Part shown: positions 1 to 8,495 of the stretch, one piece after another
Layout of the letters: each line of letters starts with the position of its first letter
Numbering within the stretch: position 1 is the stretch's first letter
NCBI RefSeq assembly: GCF_023954305.1
Contig: NZ_JAMLIG010000001.1
Coordinates: 1,178,001-1,242,000, forward strand
Source: Mesorhizobium sp.
Lineage (GTDB): Bacteria; Pseudomonadota; Alphaproteobacteria; Rhizobiales; Rhizobiaceae
Direction of reading: 5' to 3'
Length of the DNA stretch: 64,000 nt
Notes under the pieces: model-generated
Seen by the model: the letters and a program-made list of their open reading frames with translations, nothing else
The model's database searches: none
What the model was told of the DNA's origin: nothing
Made by a program: the position numbers and the translations under genes

Positions 1-279
1 TTCAAGACGGCGGCCGCGACCTATACCAAGGCTTACTTCGACGAGCAGGAGGCGCGCTACGAGGCGGCCAAGAAGACGCTGGTCGATGCCGGCGGCAAGA
101 TCGTCGAGTTCGATCCAGCCGAGCGGTCGGCCTGGATCAAGGCTTTGCCGAACCCGACCGCGGCCTGGGCAAAGGCGGCCGAGGCCCGCGGCGAGCCGGC
201 CAAGAAGGTGCTCGAAGCCTATCGCGACAATCTGAAGGCGTCCGGCTTCAGCTTCGAACGCGACTACTTGGCGGAGTGA
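1..279 (+). CDS. dctP: TRAP transporter substrate-binding protein DctP, C-terminal fragment
   Basis: The reading frame is open from the first base and stops at TGA 277-279, giving 92 residues. It is Lys/Ala-rich and amphipathic, ends in ERDYLAE, and reads as the last helices of a TRAP periplasmic solute receptor. The call rests mainly on the neighbours, since dctQ and dctM follow directly in the usual P-Q-M order. The N-terminal signal peptide and the ligand-binding Arg lie outside the window, so the substrate cannot be judged. A strong stem-loop follows the stop codon. Confidence 0.75.
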   Translation, partial: FKTAAATYTKAYFDEQEARYEAAKKTLVDAGGKIVEFDPAERSAWIKALPNPTAAWAKAAEARGEPAKKVLEAYRDNLKASGFSFERDYLAE

Positions 280-307
280 TCCTCCCGCCCGGCTCCGGCC
301 GGGCAAG

Positions 308-338
308 CGGATCCCCTTCGTCTGGCGAAGGGGATCCG
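308..338 (+). other. Intra-operon stem-loop between dctP and dctQ
   Basis: A perfect 13-bp inverted repeat (308-320 with 326-338) closes on a 5-nt loop. No T-run follows, so it is not a classical terminator. Such hairpins after the binding-protein gene commonly protect the upstream mRNA and lower readthrough, so that receptor is made in excess over membrane subunits; that role here is inference. Confidence 0.7.
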
Positions 339-375
339 ACACTCCCGATGAAGAAGACGCACAGGAGGTAACGCC

Positions 376-936
376 ATGGCGGGCGAGACCGCGATTCCCG
401 TTGACGGCGAGACGCCGCCCGCAGCACCCGGCGGCCCCTTCGCGCGGGTCATCGGCGTCATGAACGCGCTCGGCACGGTCTGGATCATCCTGTTGATGGT
501 GCTCATCAATGCCGACATCTTCGGCCGCAGCTTCCTGTCCAGCCCGATCGCCGGCGTGCCTGAGCTCGTCTCCTTCTCGATCGTCGGCATCGTCTTCCTG
601 CAGCTCGCCCATACGCTGCGGTCCGGCGCGATGACGCGCTCCGACGTGCTGCTCGGCGTCCTCGATCGTCACGCGCCGCGCGCCCGCTTCGCATTGCTGG
701 CGGCCTTCCATCTCGTTGGCGGGGCACTGATGCTGATGATCGCATGGAAATACTGGCCGAGCGTCGTTGCCGCCTGGCAGCACCCGGAGAGGAACTTCAT
801 GGGCAATCCGGGATTCTTCACCATCCCGCAATGGCCGTTGTTTATCCTCGTGTTCCTCGGCATCGCCGCAACTGCGATCCAGTTCATGCTGATGGCCTGG
901 CACAACCTCCGTTCCACGCGGGAAGCCGCGCGATGA
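376..936 (+). CDS. dctQ: TRAP transporter small membrane subunit DctQ
   Basis: The 186-residue protein has about four hydrophobic segments (around residues 25-50, 60-80, 100-125 and 145-170), the size and topology of DctQ, the small integral-membrane subunit that pairs with DctM in sodium-driven TRAP uptake. The motif NADIFGRSF around residues 43-51 is typical of the family. AGGAGG lies 8 nt before the ATG. The stop overlaps the dctM start (ATGA), pointing to translational coupling. The substrate is unknown; organic acids are the usual TRAP cargo. Confidence 0.9.
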   Translation: MAGETAIPVDGETPPAAPGGPFARVIGVMNALGTVWIILLMVLINADIFGRSFLSSPIAGVPELVSFSIVGIVFLQLAHTLRSGAMTRSDVLLGVLDRHAPRARFALLAAFHLVGGALMLMIAWKYWPSVVAAWQHPERNFMGNPGFFTIPQWPLFILVFLGIAATAIQFMLMAWHNLRSTREAAR

Positions 937-2249
937 GCGGCGTCGGCATCGCCTTCCTCTCCATCGCGGCCATGCTGGTCCTGATCTATTGCGGCATGCA
1001 CGTCGCCATTGCGCTGATCCTGCTGTCGTTCTGCGGCGTCTGGGTGCTGCGCGGCAATTTCGACATCGCCTCGAACATGCTGGTGATCGCCTTCAAGGAT
1101 TCCATCAGCGACTATCTGTTCGGCGTGGTCCCGCTCTTCGTGCTGATGGGCCTTTTGGTCGCCGTCGCCGGAATAGGGCGCGACACGTTCGAGGTCGCCG
1201 CGCAGCTGTTCCGTCGCGTTCTCGGCGGCCTCGGCATCGCAACCGTCGCCGCCAACGCCGTCTTCGCCGCGATTACCGGCATTTCCATCGCCTCGGCCGC
1301 GGTCTTCACCAAGGTCGCCGTGCCGGAGATGATGCGCCACGGCTACACCCCGCGTTTCTCGGTCGGCGTGGTCGCAGGTTCCTCCGTGCTCGGCATGCTG
1401 ATCCCGCCAAGCCTGCTCTTCATCCTTTACGGCGTGCTCACCGAACAATCCGTCGGCTCGCTGTTCATCGCCGGCGTCATCCCGGGCATCCTGCTCTCCC
1501 TCGTCTACTGCATCGGCATCGTCTCGATGGGGCGCTGGTGGCCGTCCTTCATCGGCGGGCGCAAGGCAGACAGCTACGATACGGCGAACGACATGAGCGT
1601 GGCCGAGATGGCCAACAAGCTCGCGCCGATCGTCATCCTGATCGGTCTCGTGCTCGGCGGCATCTACGGCGGCTTTTTCACCCCGACCGAGGCGGGCGCA
1701 GCCGGCGCACTCGGAGCGCTGGTCATCTCCCTCGCCAAGCGGCGGCTGACCTGGGCGAGCTTCTGGCAGGTTTTGGTGCAGACCGGGCATACCACGTCCT
1801 CGATCTGCTTTCTCATCGTCGGCGCCAGCCTCTACTCGCGCATGCTCGCCATGTCCGGCATGCCCGGCTGGCTAGGTACCGGCGTCGTCGAGTCCGGCCT
1901 GGGCGTCACCGGCATCGTCCTTGCCCTCCTCCTCGTCGTCATCGCGCTCGGCACCATTCTCGACTCCGCCTCGATCATGCTTCTGACCCTGCCGATCGCG
2001 ATCCCCATCCTCACCGGCATGAATGTCGACCTGATCTGGCTCGGCGTGCTGATGGTACTCGCCGTCGAGGTCGGACTGCTCACCCCGCCCTTCGGCATCG
2101 CCGTCTTCGTCGTCAAGGCAACGCTCGGACCCGACAGCAAGATCACGCTCGGCGAGATATTTGCCGGCGCGGCCCCCTTCGCCGCGATGATGCTCTTCGT
2201 CCTCATCCTCGTGTTTCTGTTCCCGTGGCTCGCCACGGCGCTTGTCTAG
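933..2249 (+). CDS. dctM: TRAP transporter large permease DctM
   Basis: The 438-residue protein has about a dozen transmembrane segments and the family length. The start is the ATG overlapping the dctQ stop; a longer in-frame extension would run through dctQ in another frame. Family-like sequences include GVLIPPS-type loops (here GMLIPPSLLFILYG) and FFTPTEAGAAGA. DctM carries the ion and substrate path in the cytoplasmic membrane. The TAG stop at 2247-2249 lies inside the left end of the adjoining palindromic repeat, so the repeat supplies the gene's stop codon. Confidence 0.93.
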   Translation: MSGVGIAFLSIAAMLVLIYCGMHVAIALILLSFCGVWVLRGNFDIASNMLVIAFKDSISDYLFGVVPLFVLMGLLVAVAGIGRDTFEVAAQLFRRVLGGLGIATVAANAVFAAITGISIASAAVFTKVAVPEMMRHGYTPRFSVGVVAGSSVLGMLIPPSLLFILYGVLTEQSVGSLFIAGVIPGILLSLVYCIGIVSMGRWWPSFIGGRKADSYDTANDMSVAEMANKLAPIVILIGLVLGGIYGGFFTPTEAGAAGALGALVISLAKRRLTWASFWQVLVQTGHTTSSICFLIVGASLYSRMLAMSGMPGWLGTGVVESGLGVTGIVLALLLVVIALGTILDSASIMLLTLPIAIPILTGMNVDLIWLGVLMVLAVEVGLLTPPFGIAVFVVKATLGPDSKITLGEIFAGAAPFAAMMLFVLILVFLFPWLATALV

Positions 2250-2519
2250 AGCAATTCCGGTGAGCGTTGAGTCACTCTGCCGGAGGGAATTCGAGCCAAG
2301 GTCGAGGTCTTCGGCGCGGTCGTGCTGGTGGCACGGCCAAGTCCGAAGACCGAAGGATTTGGCCCGAATTCACCCGGCCCGAAGGGTTTCCCGCTGGCGG
2401 GCGCCCGCGGCGTCAGGCGGACTTGGCCGTGCCACCAGCACGACCTGCACCGCCTTCCTGGCGGTTCGCCTCGCCATCGGAGAAACAGAGTGACCCAACG
2501 CTCACCGGAATTACTCTAG
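2246..2519. repeat. Long palindromic intergenic repeat, copy 1 (274 bp)
   Basis: The element starts with CTAGAGCAATTCCGG and ends with the complementary CCGGAATTACTCTAG. The outer 34-nt arms pair with two mismatches. Inside, a perfect 28-bp inverted repeat begins at GGTCGTGCTGGTGGC on the left and ends at GCCACCAGCACGACC on the right. A second copy lies at 52695-53054. The element can fold into one long hairpin on either strand. No transposase is present. Short open frames inside it follow from its GC content and symmetry and are not called as genes. It fills the gap between dctM and the MBL gene. Confidence 0.9.
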
Positions 2520-2536
2520 CTTGCAGGGAAGTTCGC

Positions 2537-3559
2537 ATGTCCAAATGGAAATTCACCAAAGGTATCCACGACCTCGGCAACGGCTGCTATGCCTATCTGC
2601 TGCCCGACGGCAGCTGGGGCTGGTCGAATGCCGGGCTGATCGTCGACGGCGACGCGACATTGATGGTCGATACGCTGTTCGACCTCAAGCTCACCGCCGA
2701 GATGCTCGCCACCTATCGCGACGCGGTGCCTGCCGCGAAGCAGATCGGCACGCTGGTCAACACCCATGCCGACGGCGACCACACTTTCGGCAACCAGCTG
2801 GTCGAAGGCGCACGCATCATCGGCACGCAGGGCACGGTCGACGACTTCATGCGCTTCGACCCGGCCATCCTTCAAAAGGTCAACCTCAATCCCGAACAGT
2901 TCGGCAGCGCCGGCGTGTTCATGCAGGAGTGCTTCCGGCCGTTCGACTTCTCCGGCATCGTGCTCACCCCGCCAACGGATGTCTTCTCCGGCACGTTGGA
3001 CATCATGGTCGGCGACAAGAAGGTGCAGCTGATCGAAGTCGGCCCCTCGCATTCGCTCGGCGACGCACTGGTCTACGTGCCCGACGACAAGGTTCTCTTC
3101 ACCGGCGACATCCTCTTCACAGAAGGCACGCCGATCGCCTGGTACGGGCCGGTCTACCGCTGGATCAACGTCTGCGACATGGTCCTCGACATGGACGTGG
3201 AAACCGTCGTCGCCGGCCACGGCCCGATCTCGACCAAGGACGATGTGCGCCGGATGCGCGACTATCTGCAATATGTCACGGACAAATCGCGCCCGCTCTG
3301 GGAACAGGGCATGGACTATCTGGAAGCCTCGTACAAGATTGACCTCGGCGAATATCGCGACTGGAACGACGCCGAGCGCGTCGTCGTCACCATCCAGACG
3401 CTGTTCGACGATTTCGACGATGCACCCGAACGCCCCGTTCGCCCGCCGATCCCCTATTTCACCGAGATGAAGGGGTTCCGGCACCATCTCGGGCGCGGCC
3501 CTGTGCATGACGCCTATTGCAAGGCCTGCGGCATCGAGCGCGGCTTCCGCGCCTCCTGA
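2537..3559 (+). CDS. MBL-fold metallohydrolase
   Basis: The 340-residue protein belongs to the metallo-beta-lactamase fold superfamily. THADGDH near residues 76-82 matches the HxxxDH zinc motif, a later HSLGD gives another metal ligand, and AGHGP a conserved C-terminal histidine. There is no signal peptide, so a cytoplasmic hydrolase is expected. The ATG at 2537 lies 17 nt after the palindromic repeat; longer in-frame starts would read through the repeat and are rejected. The C-terminal third (DFDDAPERPV, CKACGIERGF) is specific to its subfamily, and the substrate is unknown. Confidence 0.85.
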   Translation: MSKWKFTKGIHDLGNGCYAYLLPDGSWGWSNAGLIVDGDATLMVDTLFDLKLTAEMLATYRDAVPAAKQIGTLVNTHADGDHTFGNQLVEGARIIGTQGTVDDFMRFDPAILQKVNLNPEQFGSAGVFMQECFRPFDFSGIVLTPPTDVFSGTLDIMVGDKKVQLIEVGPSHSLGDALVYVPDDKVLFTGDILFTEGTPIAWYGPVYRWINVCDMVLDMDVETVVAGHGPISTKDDVRRMRDYLQYVTDKSRPLWEQGMDYLEASYKIDLGEYRDWNDAERVVVTIQTLFDDFDDAPERPVRPPIPYFTEMKGFRHHLGRGPVHDAYCKACGIERGFRAS

Positions 3560-3805
3560 CGGGTCTCGACCGGCCGCAATGGCGGGCAACTGCTCGCTGC
3601 CCGGGCCGGAAGGTTCGGACGGATAGACGGGACCGGCTGTTCTTGGCCGCGGCTCCTCCGCCTTCGGGTAATTGCGCGGGCCGGAGGAATGGCGCCGCTG
3701 CCGTCGGACGCGGACCGGATATAGCCGTGGATTTCGTTTGGCCTTTGAGACGGTTCAGGACTTCATACTGATCTCTTTCCGTCATCGTCCTGTCATGCTA
3801 TCCGC

Positions 3806-3823
3806 CGATAAGTCGATTTATCG
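3806..3823. promoter_or_regulatory. Candidate ArsR operator upstream of arsR
   Basis: CGATAA and TTATCG form perfect 6-bp arms around GTCGAT, 14 nt before the arsR start. Position and symmetry fit autorepression by the adjacent ArsR, released by arsenite. The rest of the gap after the MBL gene (3560-3805) shows nothing I can identify. Confidence 0.65.
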
Positions 3824-3837
3824 AGAAAGGCAGATGC

Positions 3838-4170
3838 ATGGACAAGAAGCTGTCGCTTGCCGCGCTTGCCGCGCTCGGGCAGGAGACGAGGCTCGACATA
3901 TTCCGCCTCCTGGTCCGGGCGGGGGCTGAGGGTGTCCCCGCGGGCGAGATCGCAGCCGGTGTGGGCGCGGTGCAGAACACGACGTCCTCGCATCTGAAGA
4001 TCCTCACCCATGCCGGCCTGATCCGTCCCGAGCGCGACGGACGCATCGTCCGCTACGTCGCCGACATGACCGGTTTCCGTGACCTGCTCGCCTACCTGAT
4101 GGAGGACTGCTGCAACGGTTCTCCGGAACTTTGCCGCCCCGTCATCAACGCCGTCACCTGCGATTGCTAG
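3838..4170 (+). CDS. arsR: ArsR-family arsenic-responsive repressor
   Basis: The 110-residue winged-helix regulator starts with LAALGQETRLDIFRLLV and has the recognition-helix region NTTSSHLKIL. The Cys-rich tail (DCCNGSPELC near residues 89-98, then CDC at the end) probably forms the arsenite site; the classical alpha-3 ELCVCDL motif is absent, as in several alphaproteobacterial ArsR types with C-terminal cysteines. It is the first gene of a four-gene resistance operon and sits just after a palindromic operator. GAGAAAGG is a plausible ribosome-binding site. Confidence 0.92.
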   Translation: MDKKLSLAALAALGQETRLDIFRLLVRAGAEGVPAGEIAAGVGAVQNTTSSHLKILTHAGLIRPERDGRIVRYVADMTGFRDLLAYLMEDCCNGSPELCRPVINAVTCDC

Positions 4171-4178
4171 GAACCGCC

Positions 4179-4688
4179 ATGTCCGAGCCCCCCTACAATG
4201 TTCTCTTCCTCTGCACGGGCAACTCCGCCCGTTCGATCCTCGCCGAGGCGATCCTGAATCGCGTTGGACACGGCAGGTTCAAGGCGTTCTCCGCCGGTTC
4301 GCAGCCGAAGGGCACAGTTCATCCTTACGCGCTCGACCTGCTGAAGAGCCTCAACCACGACATCTCCTTCGCCCGCTCGAAGAGCTGGGACGAGTTCGCG
4401 GGCCCGAGGGCGCCGGAGATGAACTTCGTCTTTACCGTTTGCGATAACGCCGCCAACGAATCCTGCCCGATCTGGCCCGGGCAGCCGATGACGGCGCACT
4501 TGGGCGTGCCGGATCCGGCAGCGGCCGAGGGCTCGGAAGCCGAAAGGCGTCTCGCTTTCGCCGACGCCTACCGCATGCTCAACAACCGCATCTCGATCTT
4601 CACCAGCCTGCCGATGGCGACGCTTGACAGGCTTGCGCTGCAGAAGCGGCTGGACGAGATCGGCCGCAACCTGCCGAAGGCCGGCTGA
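4179..4688 (+). CDS. arsC: Arsenate reductase, low-molecular-weight phosphatase type
   Basis: The 169-residue protein belongs to the low-molecular-weight tyrosine phosphatase family. Its P-loop CTGNSARS (residues 12-19) carries the nucleophilic Cys and the Arg of the CX5R signature. It reduces arsenate to arsenite in the cytoplasm with electrons from thioredoxin or a related thiol. The ATG chosen lies 8 nt after the arsR stop; longer upstream frames overlap arsR. A second arsenate reductase of a different family closes the same operon. Confidence 0.88.
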   Translation: MSEPPYNVLFLCTGNSARSILAEAILNRVGHGRFKAFSAGSQPKGTVHPYALDLLKSLNHDISFARSKSWDEFAGPRAPEMNFVFTVCDNAANESCPIWPGQPMTAHLGVPDPAAAEGSEAERRLAFADAYRMLNNRISIFTSLPMATLDRLALQKRLDEIGRNLPKAG

Positions 4689-4699
4689 AGGACACGACC

Positions 4700-5782
4700 A
4701 TGACCGACACGACATTCAAGACGGGCGCCCCGGCACCCGCCGGAATCGGCTTCTTCGAGAAATGGCTCTCTGTCTGGGTAGCACTCTGCATCGTCGCCGG
4801 CATTGCGTTCGGCACCCTGATTCCGGCACTCTTCAGCTTCCTCGCGGGACTGGAATACGCGTCCGTGAACCTCGTCGTCGCCGTCCTCATTTGGGCGATG
4901 GTCTTCCCGATGATGGTCAATGTCGACTTCGCCAGCCTGCGCCACATCGGCGACCGACCCAAGGGCCTCGTGCTGACGATCGTCGTCAACTGGCTGGTCA
5001 AGCCGTTCACCATGGCCGCGCTCGGCGTGCTGTTCTTCAAATATGTCTTCGCGCCCTGGATCGCGCCGTCCGACGCTCAGCAATACATCGCCGGCCTGAT
5101 CCTTCTCGGGGCCGCGCCCTGCACCGCGATGGTCTTCGTGTGGAGCCAGATGACACGCGGCGACGCGACCTACACGCTTGTGCAGGTGTCGGTAAACGAC
5201 GTCATCATGATCTTCGCCTTCGCGCCGATCGTGGCGCTGCTGCTGGGCGTGACCGACATCGTAGTGCCCTGGGCGACGCTCATTCTGTCCACGGTGCTCT
5301 ACGTGCTCATCCCGCTGGCCGCCGGCGCGATCACCCGCAACTGGCTGGTCGGACGCGCGGGGAGAGACGAGAGCGCCGAGCAGGCGGTGTCTGATTTTAC
5401 CGCACGCCTCAAGCCGGTCTCGGTCATCGGGCTGCTGGCGACCGTGGTGCTGCTGTTCGGCTTCCAGGGCAATGTCATCTTGGCCAACCCCCTGCTGATC
5501 GTGCTGATCGCGGTGCCGCTGGTGCTCCAGTCCTACGGCATCTTCGCAATCACCTATGCGGCGGCCAAGGCGTGGAAGGTGCCGTTCAACGTCGCCGCGC
5601 CCTGCGCGCTGATCGGAACGTCCAACTTCTTCGAACTCGCCGTCGCGGTCGCGATCAGCCTGTTCGGGCTCAATTCCGGCGCGGCCCTCGCAACGGTCGT
5701 CGGCGTGCTGGTCGAGGTGCCGGTGATGCTGTCGCTGGTCGCCTTCGCCAACCGTACGCAGCACTGGTTCCCGAAAGGCTGA
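4700..5782 (+). CDS. acr3: ACR3-family arsenite efflux permease
   Basis: The 360-residue protein has about ten membrane segments, the ACR3 length. The ACR3 signature PCTAMVFVWS is present near residues 138-147, including the Cys needed for arsenite transport, followed by TRGDATYTLVQVSVND. It exports arsenite made by the two flanking reductases. No arsA ATPase is present, consistent with ACR3 driven by the proton-motive force. It begins 11 nt after the phosphatase-type reductase and ends 2 nt before arsC. Confidence 0.95.
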   Translation: MTDTTFKTGAPAPAGIGFFEKWLSVWVALCIVAGIAFGTLIPALFSFLAGLEYASVNLVVAVLIWAMVFPMMVNVDFASLRHIGDRPKGLVLTIVVNWLVKPFTMAALGVLFFKYVFAPWIAPSDAQQYIAGLILLGAAPCTAMVFVWSQMTRGDATYTLVQVSVNDVIMIFAFAPIVALLLGVTDIVVPWATLILSTVLYVLIPLAAGAITRNWLVGRAGRDESAEQAVSDFTARLKPVSVIGLLATVVLLFGFQGNVILANPLLIVLIAVPLVLQSYGIFAITYAAAKAWKVPFNVAAPCALIGTSNFFELAVAVAISLFGLNSGAALATVVGVLVEVPVMLSLVAFANRTQHWFPKG

Positions 5783-5784
5783 CG

Positions 5785-6207
5785 ATGACGATCACGATCT
5801 ACCACAACCCCGACTGCGGGACCTCCCGCAACACGCTCGCCATGATCCGACAGTCCGGGGAAGAGCCCGTGGTCATCGAATATCTGAAGACGCCGCCGTC
5901 GCGCGATCGGCTGATCCAGCTCATCTCGGCCATGGGCATCACGCCGCGCGATCTCTTGCGCGAAAAGGGAACCCCCTATGCCGAACTCGGCCTTGCCGAC
6001 CCGAAGTGGAGCGACGGCCAGCTGATCGACATGATGCTGGCCTACCCGATCCTGATCAATCGACCGATCGTGGAGACGCCCGTCGGCACCAGACTTTGCC
6101 GCCCCTCCGAGACCGTTCTGGACATCTTGCCGAATCCCGAGATCGGCCCCTTTACCAAGGACGACGGCGAGGTGGTGATCGACGCCCATGGCCGGCGGGT
6201 CCGATAG
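5785..6207 (+). CDS. arsC: Arsenate reductase, glutaredoxin-dependent ArsC
   Basis: The 140-residue protein starts MTITIYHNPDCGTSRN, with the catalytic Cys at residue 11 in the CGTSRN motif of the ArsC/Spx thioredoxin-fold family. This type uses glutathione and glutaredoxin, so it is mechanistically distinct from the phosphatase-type reductase upstream. The ATG lies 2 nt after the acr3 stop, implying translational coupling. RPIVETPVGTRLCRP is the conserved C-terminal substrate loop. Confidence 0.93.
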   Translation: MTITIYHNPDCGTSRNTLAMIRQSGEEPVVIEYLKTPPSRDRLIQLISAMGITPRDLLREKGTPYAELGLADPKWSDGQLIDMMLAYPILINRPIVETPVGTRLCRPSETVLDILPNPEIGPFTKDDGEVVIDAHGRRVR

Positions 6208-6307
6208 AGCATTCGCCTCGATAGTGTCCGACCTGTCGGGGCGATCTGCCTGTTCCCCGCCATCCCGACGTGATCCCGGCCGTGTCGGGTCCAGCCTCGC
6301 GTCAACG

Positions 6308-7258
6308 TTACCTGCTCAGCAGGTCGCGCGGAGATATCCCGTACTTGCGCCTGAACAGCGTCGAGAAGTGGGCTGAGCTGTTGAAGCCCAGATCGTAGGC
6401 GATCATGGTAATCGACCGGCCGTCCCCGCGTGCGATCCGGTCGTAGGCCAGTTGAAGGCGACGGTTCCAAATCCATTCCGACGCCGTCATCTCGCTGCCC
6501 TCGAACAGCAGATGGAGATGGCGCAGCGACACTCCGTTGACGACGGCGATCCGCTCCAGCGTCAGGTCATGCTCGCCGATATGGGCCTCGATCCAGCTCT
6601 GCACCGACATCAGTCGCGCCTTCCTGACTGCGCCGTCCATCGACGGCTGGTCTTCGGGGGCCGACTGGAGCGTCAGCGCCAGCACGTCCATCAGCCGGTC
6701 CCCGAGTCCGGCACGCACGCCGGCGCCCAGATTCGAACCTTCGGCCGCGAGTGAGGCGCAGAATTCCGTCACGATGCGGCCGAGGCCCTGGGTGGTGTTG
6801 ATGAGAGCGGAGACCGGAATCCTGTCCTTGTCGAAGCGGCTGGCGAAATCGTCGCGGGGAAGCTCGAGATAGAAGGAACGTACCTCGCCGTGACACTGCA
6901 GCTCGTAGAGTTCGCTGGCACTGAAGATGGCACCGCGCGCTGCGTTCGACCGCAAGGACGAGCCGCGTTGAAGGACGGTGAGATTGCCGCTGTGGATGAG
7001 CTGAATGTAGTAGCAGTCCTTGTCGAGCTGGGCGATGTGCTGGCGGTCGCGGCGGATGCGCTGCTCCGACAGGAGAATGTCGGTCATCACCACCTCGCCG
7101 AACTTCGCCTCTCGGATGAATCCGCGATAGTCCTCGGGCCGCGTCGCCGCCACGTCGACATGGACGTAGAAATCGCAAATGGCGTCGCGCCAGGCGGCGT
7201 AGCGCTCTCTCTGTGGCAGGCTTTCAGTATCGAAGATCAGGTCCAAGGGCCTCTCCAC
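6308..7258 (-). CDS. AraC-family transcriptional regulator
   Basis: The 316-residue regulator has an N-terminal sensor like that of FeaR-type activators (about residues 15-190) and a C-terminal double helix-turn-helix (about 220-316). The second helix region reads ITMIAYDLGFNSSAHFSTLFRRKYG in outline, the classic AraC signature. It is divergent from the ABC uptake operon starting at 7494, with a 235-bp shared promoter region, so it most likely activates that operon in response to its substrate. No operator could be picked out with confidence. Confidence 0.9.
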   Translation of the reverse strand: MERPLDLIFDTESLPQRERYAAWRDAICDFYVHVDVAATRPEDYRGFIREAKFGEVVMTDILLSEQRIRRDRQHIAQLDKDCYYIQLIHSGNLTVLQRGSSLRSNAARGAIFSASELYELQCHGEVRSFYLELPRDDFASRFDKDRIPVSALINTTQGLGRIVTEFCASLAAEGSNLGAGVRAGLGDRLMDVLALTLQSAPEDQPSMDGAVRKARLMSVQSWIEAHIGEHDLTLERIAVVNGVSLRHLHLLFEGSEMTASEWIWNRRLQLAYDRIARGDGRSITMIAYDLGFNSSAHFSTLFRRKYGISPRDLLSR

Positions 7259-7493
7259 CCGTGACCGACATCCAGCGAGGGCCGCGACGGCTGGGGCTCC
7301 CCCCGAGCCGCGGCAGTCGCTGTCGATGCAGGGAGCTTATTCCCCGCCCGCGGGATCGTCCAGCGGGTTCGCGGCGTCTGCGCTCTCAGAAAAAATCTTT
7401 GCGCGGAGATGAAAGAAGCGGCCCTGAAGCGCCGCTAGCTTCCCGACCGTCCAGCGGTGCCAACCGTCGGCGCCGTCTTTGGGAGGAGCGGAT

Positions 7494-8468
7494 ATGCAGG
7501 TGTTCGGCCGGCTGAGTCAGGAGCAGATCGTCTTCGGCCTGTCGCTGCTGCTGTGCGTCGGATTCGCCGTGGCCCTGCCCGGCTTTCTGACCGCGAACAA
7601 CGTGCTCAACCTGGTGCGTAGCGTCTCGATCCTCGGCATTCTCGGCGTGGCGATGGGGCTCGTCGTCATTGGCCGCGGCATCGACCTGTCGCTTGTGGCG
7701 CTGATGGCCATCTCGGTCGCCTGGACACTGTCGATGATCGCCGGCGGGATGCCGTTGGCGCAGGCGATCGCCATCGGCCTGGGCTTCAGCCTGGCCATCG
7801 GCGCGCTCAACGGCTGGTTCGTAGCCTATGTCGAAATCCCGGCAATCTTTGCGACACTCGCGATGGGGACCCTTGTCTACGGGTTCGGGCGCTATTTCCT
7901 GTTCGACCTCGACGTCGTCTACATGCCGCCTTCGGGCGGTCCGCTGCTGTGGCTGGGGCAAGGGACGGTTCTCGGCGTTCCGGTGCCGATCTACCTGTTC
8001 GCCGCAGTGTGCCTGGCGGGCCATGCCTTTCTGCGCTTCGCCAAGTCCGGACGCTATCTTCGCGCCGTCGGCGACAACATGCTCGCCGCGCGCATCACCG
8101 GCGTGCCGACACGGCCGACCGTGGTGATGCAGTACGTACTCTCCTCGCTGATCGGCTATCTCGCCGGCATCATCACGGCAGCCTCTGTCGCCTCCATGAA
8201 CACGCGTGTGGCGATTTCGACCTATGTCTACGACGTCATCCTGGTGGTGGTGCTCGGCGGCATAGGCCTGTCCGGCGGCAGGGGCGGCATCCGCAACGTC
8301 ATCGTCGGCACGCTGCTGATCGGCGTTCTGCTCAACGGCATGACGATCATGGACATCCAGTACACGGTCCAGAACGTGATCAAGGGCGCGATCCTGCTCA
8401 CCGCGATCGTCATCGACACGATCCTGAACCCCCGCGACGAGCAGACCGCTCAGCAGGGCGACATCTAG
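7494..8468 (+). CDS. ABC transporter permease, RbsC type
   Basis: The 324-residue membrane protein has 8-10 hydrophobic segments and the RbsC-like motifs GRGIDLSLVA (near residues 61-70) and GGIGLSGGRG (near 252-261). It belongs to the branched-chain amino acid/ribose permease superfamily (BPD_transp_2). GGGAGGA lies 7 nt before the ATG. It is the first gene of a seven-gene operon with a binding protein, a second permease, an ATPase and CoA-linked enzymes. The cargo is not evident from sequence. Confidence 0.9.
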   Translation: MQVFGRLSQEQIVFGLSLLLCVGFAVALPGFLTANNVLNLVRSVSILGILGVAMGLVVIGRGIDLSLVALMAISVAWTLSMIAGGMPLAQAIAIGLGFSLAIGALNGWFVAYVEIPAIFATLAMGTLVYGFGRYFLFDLDVVYMPPSGGPLLWLGQGTVLGVPVPIYLFAAVCLAGHAFLRFAKSGRYLRAVGDNMLAARITGVPTRPTVVMQYVLSSLIGYLAGIITAASVASMNTRVAISTYVYDVILVVVLGGIGLSGGRGGIRNVIVGTLLIGVLLNGMTIMDIQYTVQNVIKGAILLTAIVIDTILNPRDEQTAQQGDI

Positions 8469-8495
8469 AGCTATGTCAACAATGGGAGGAAGACC

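Noticed and set aside
2322..2519. Small open frames inside the palindromic repeat
   Set aside because: The frames arise in several phases and on both strands of a self-complementary repeat, and differ between the two copies in length; no evidence of translation.
3806..3823. The arsR-proximal palindrome as a SoxR-type site
   Set aside because: It shares no block with the soxC and soxX motifs and lies next to arsR, so an ArsR operator is the simpler reading.
6208..6307. TAGAGCATTCG after arsC as the end of a third palindromic element
   Set aside because: Only the first few bases resemble the repeat end, and no complementary arm or internal block follows.
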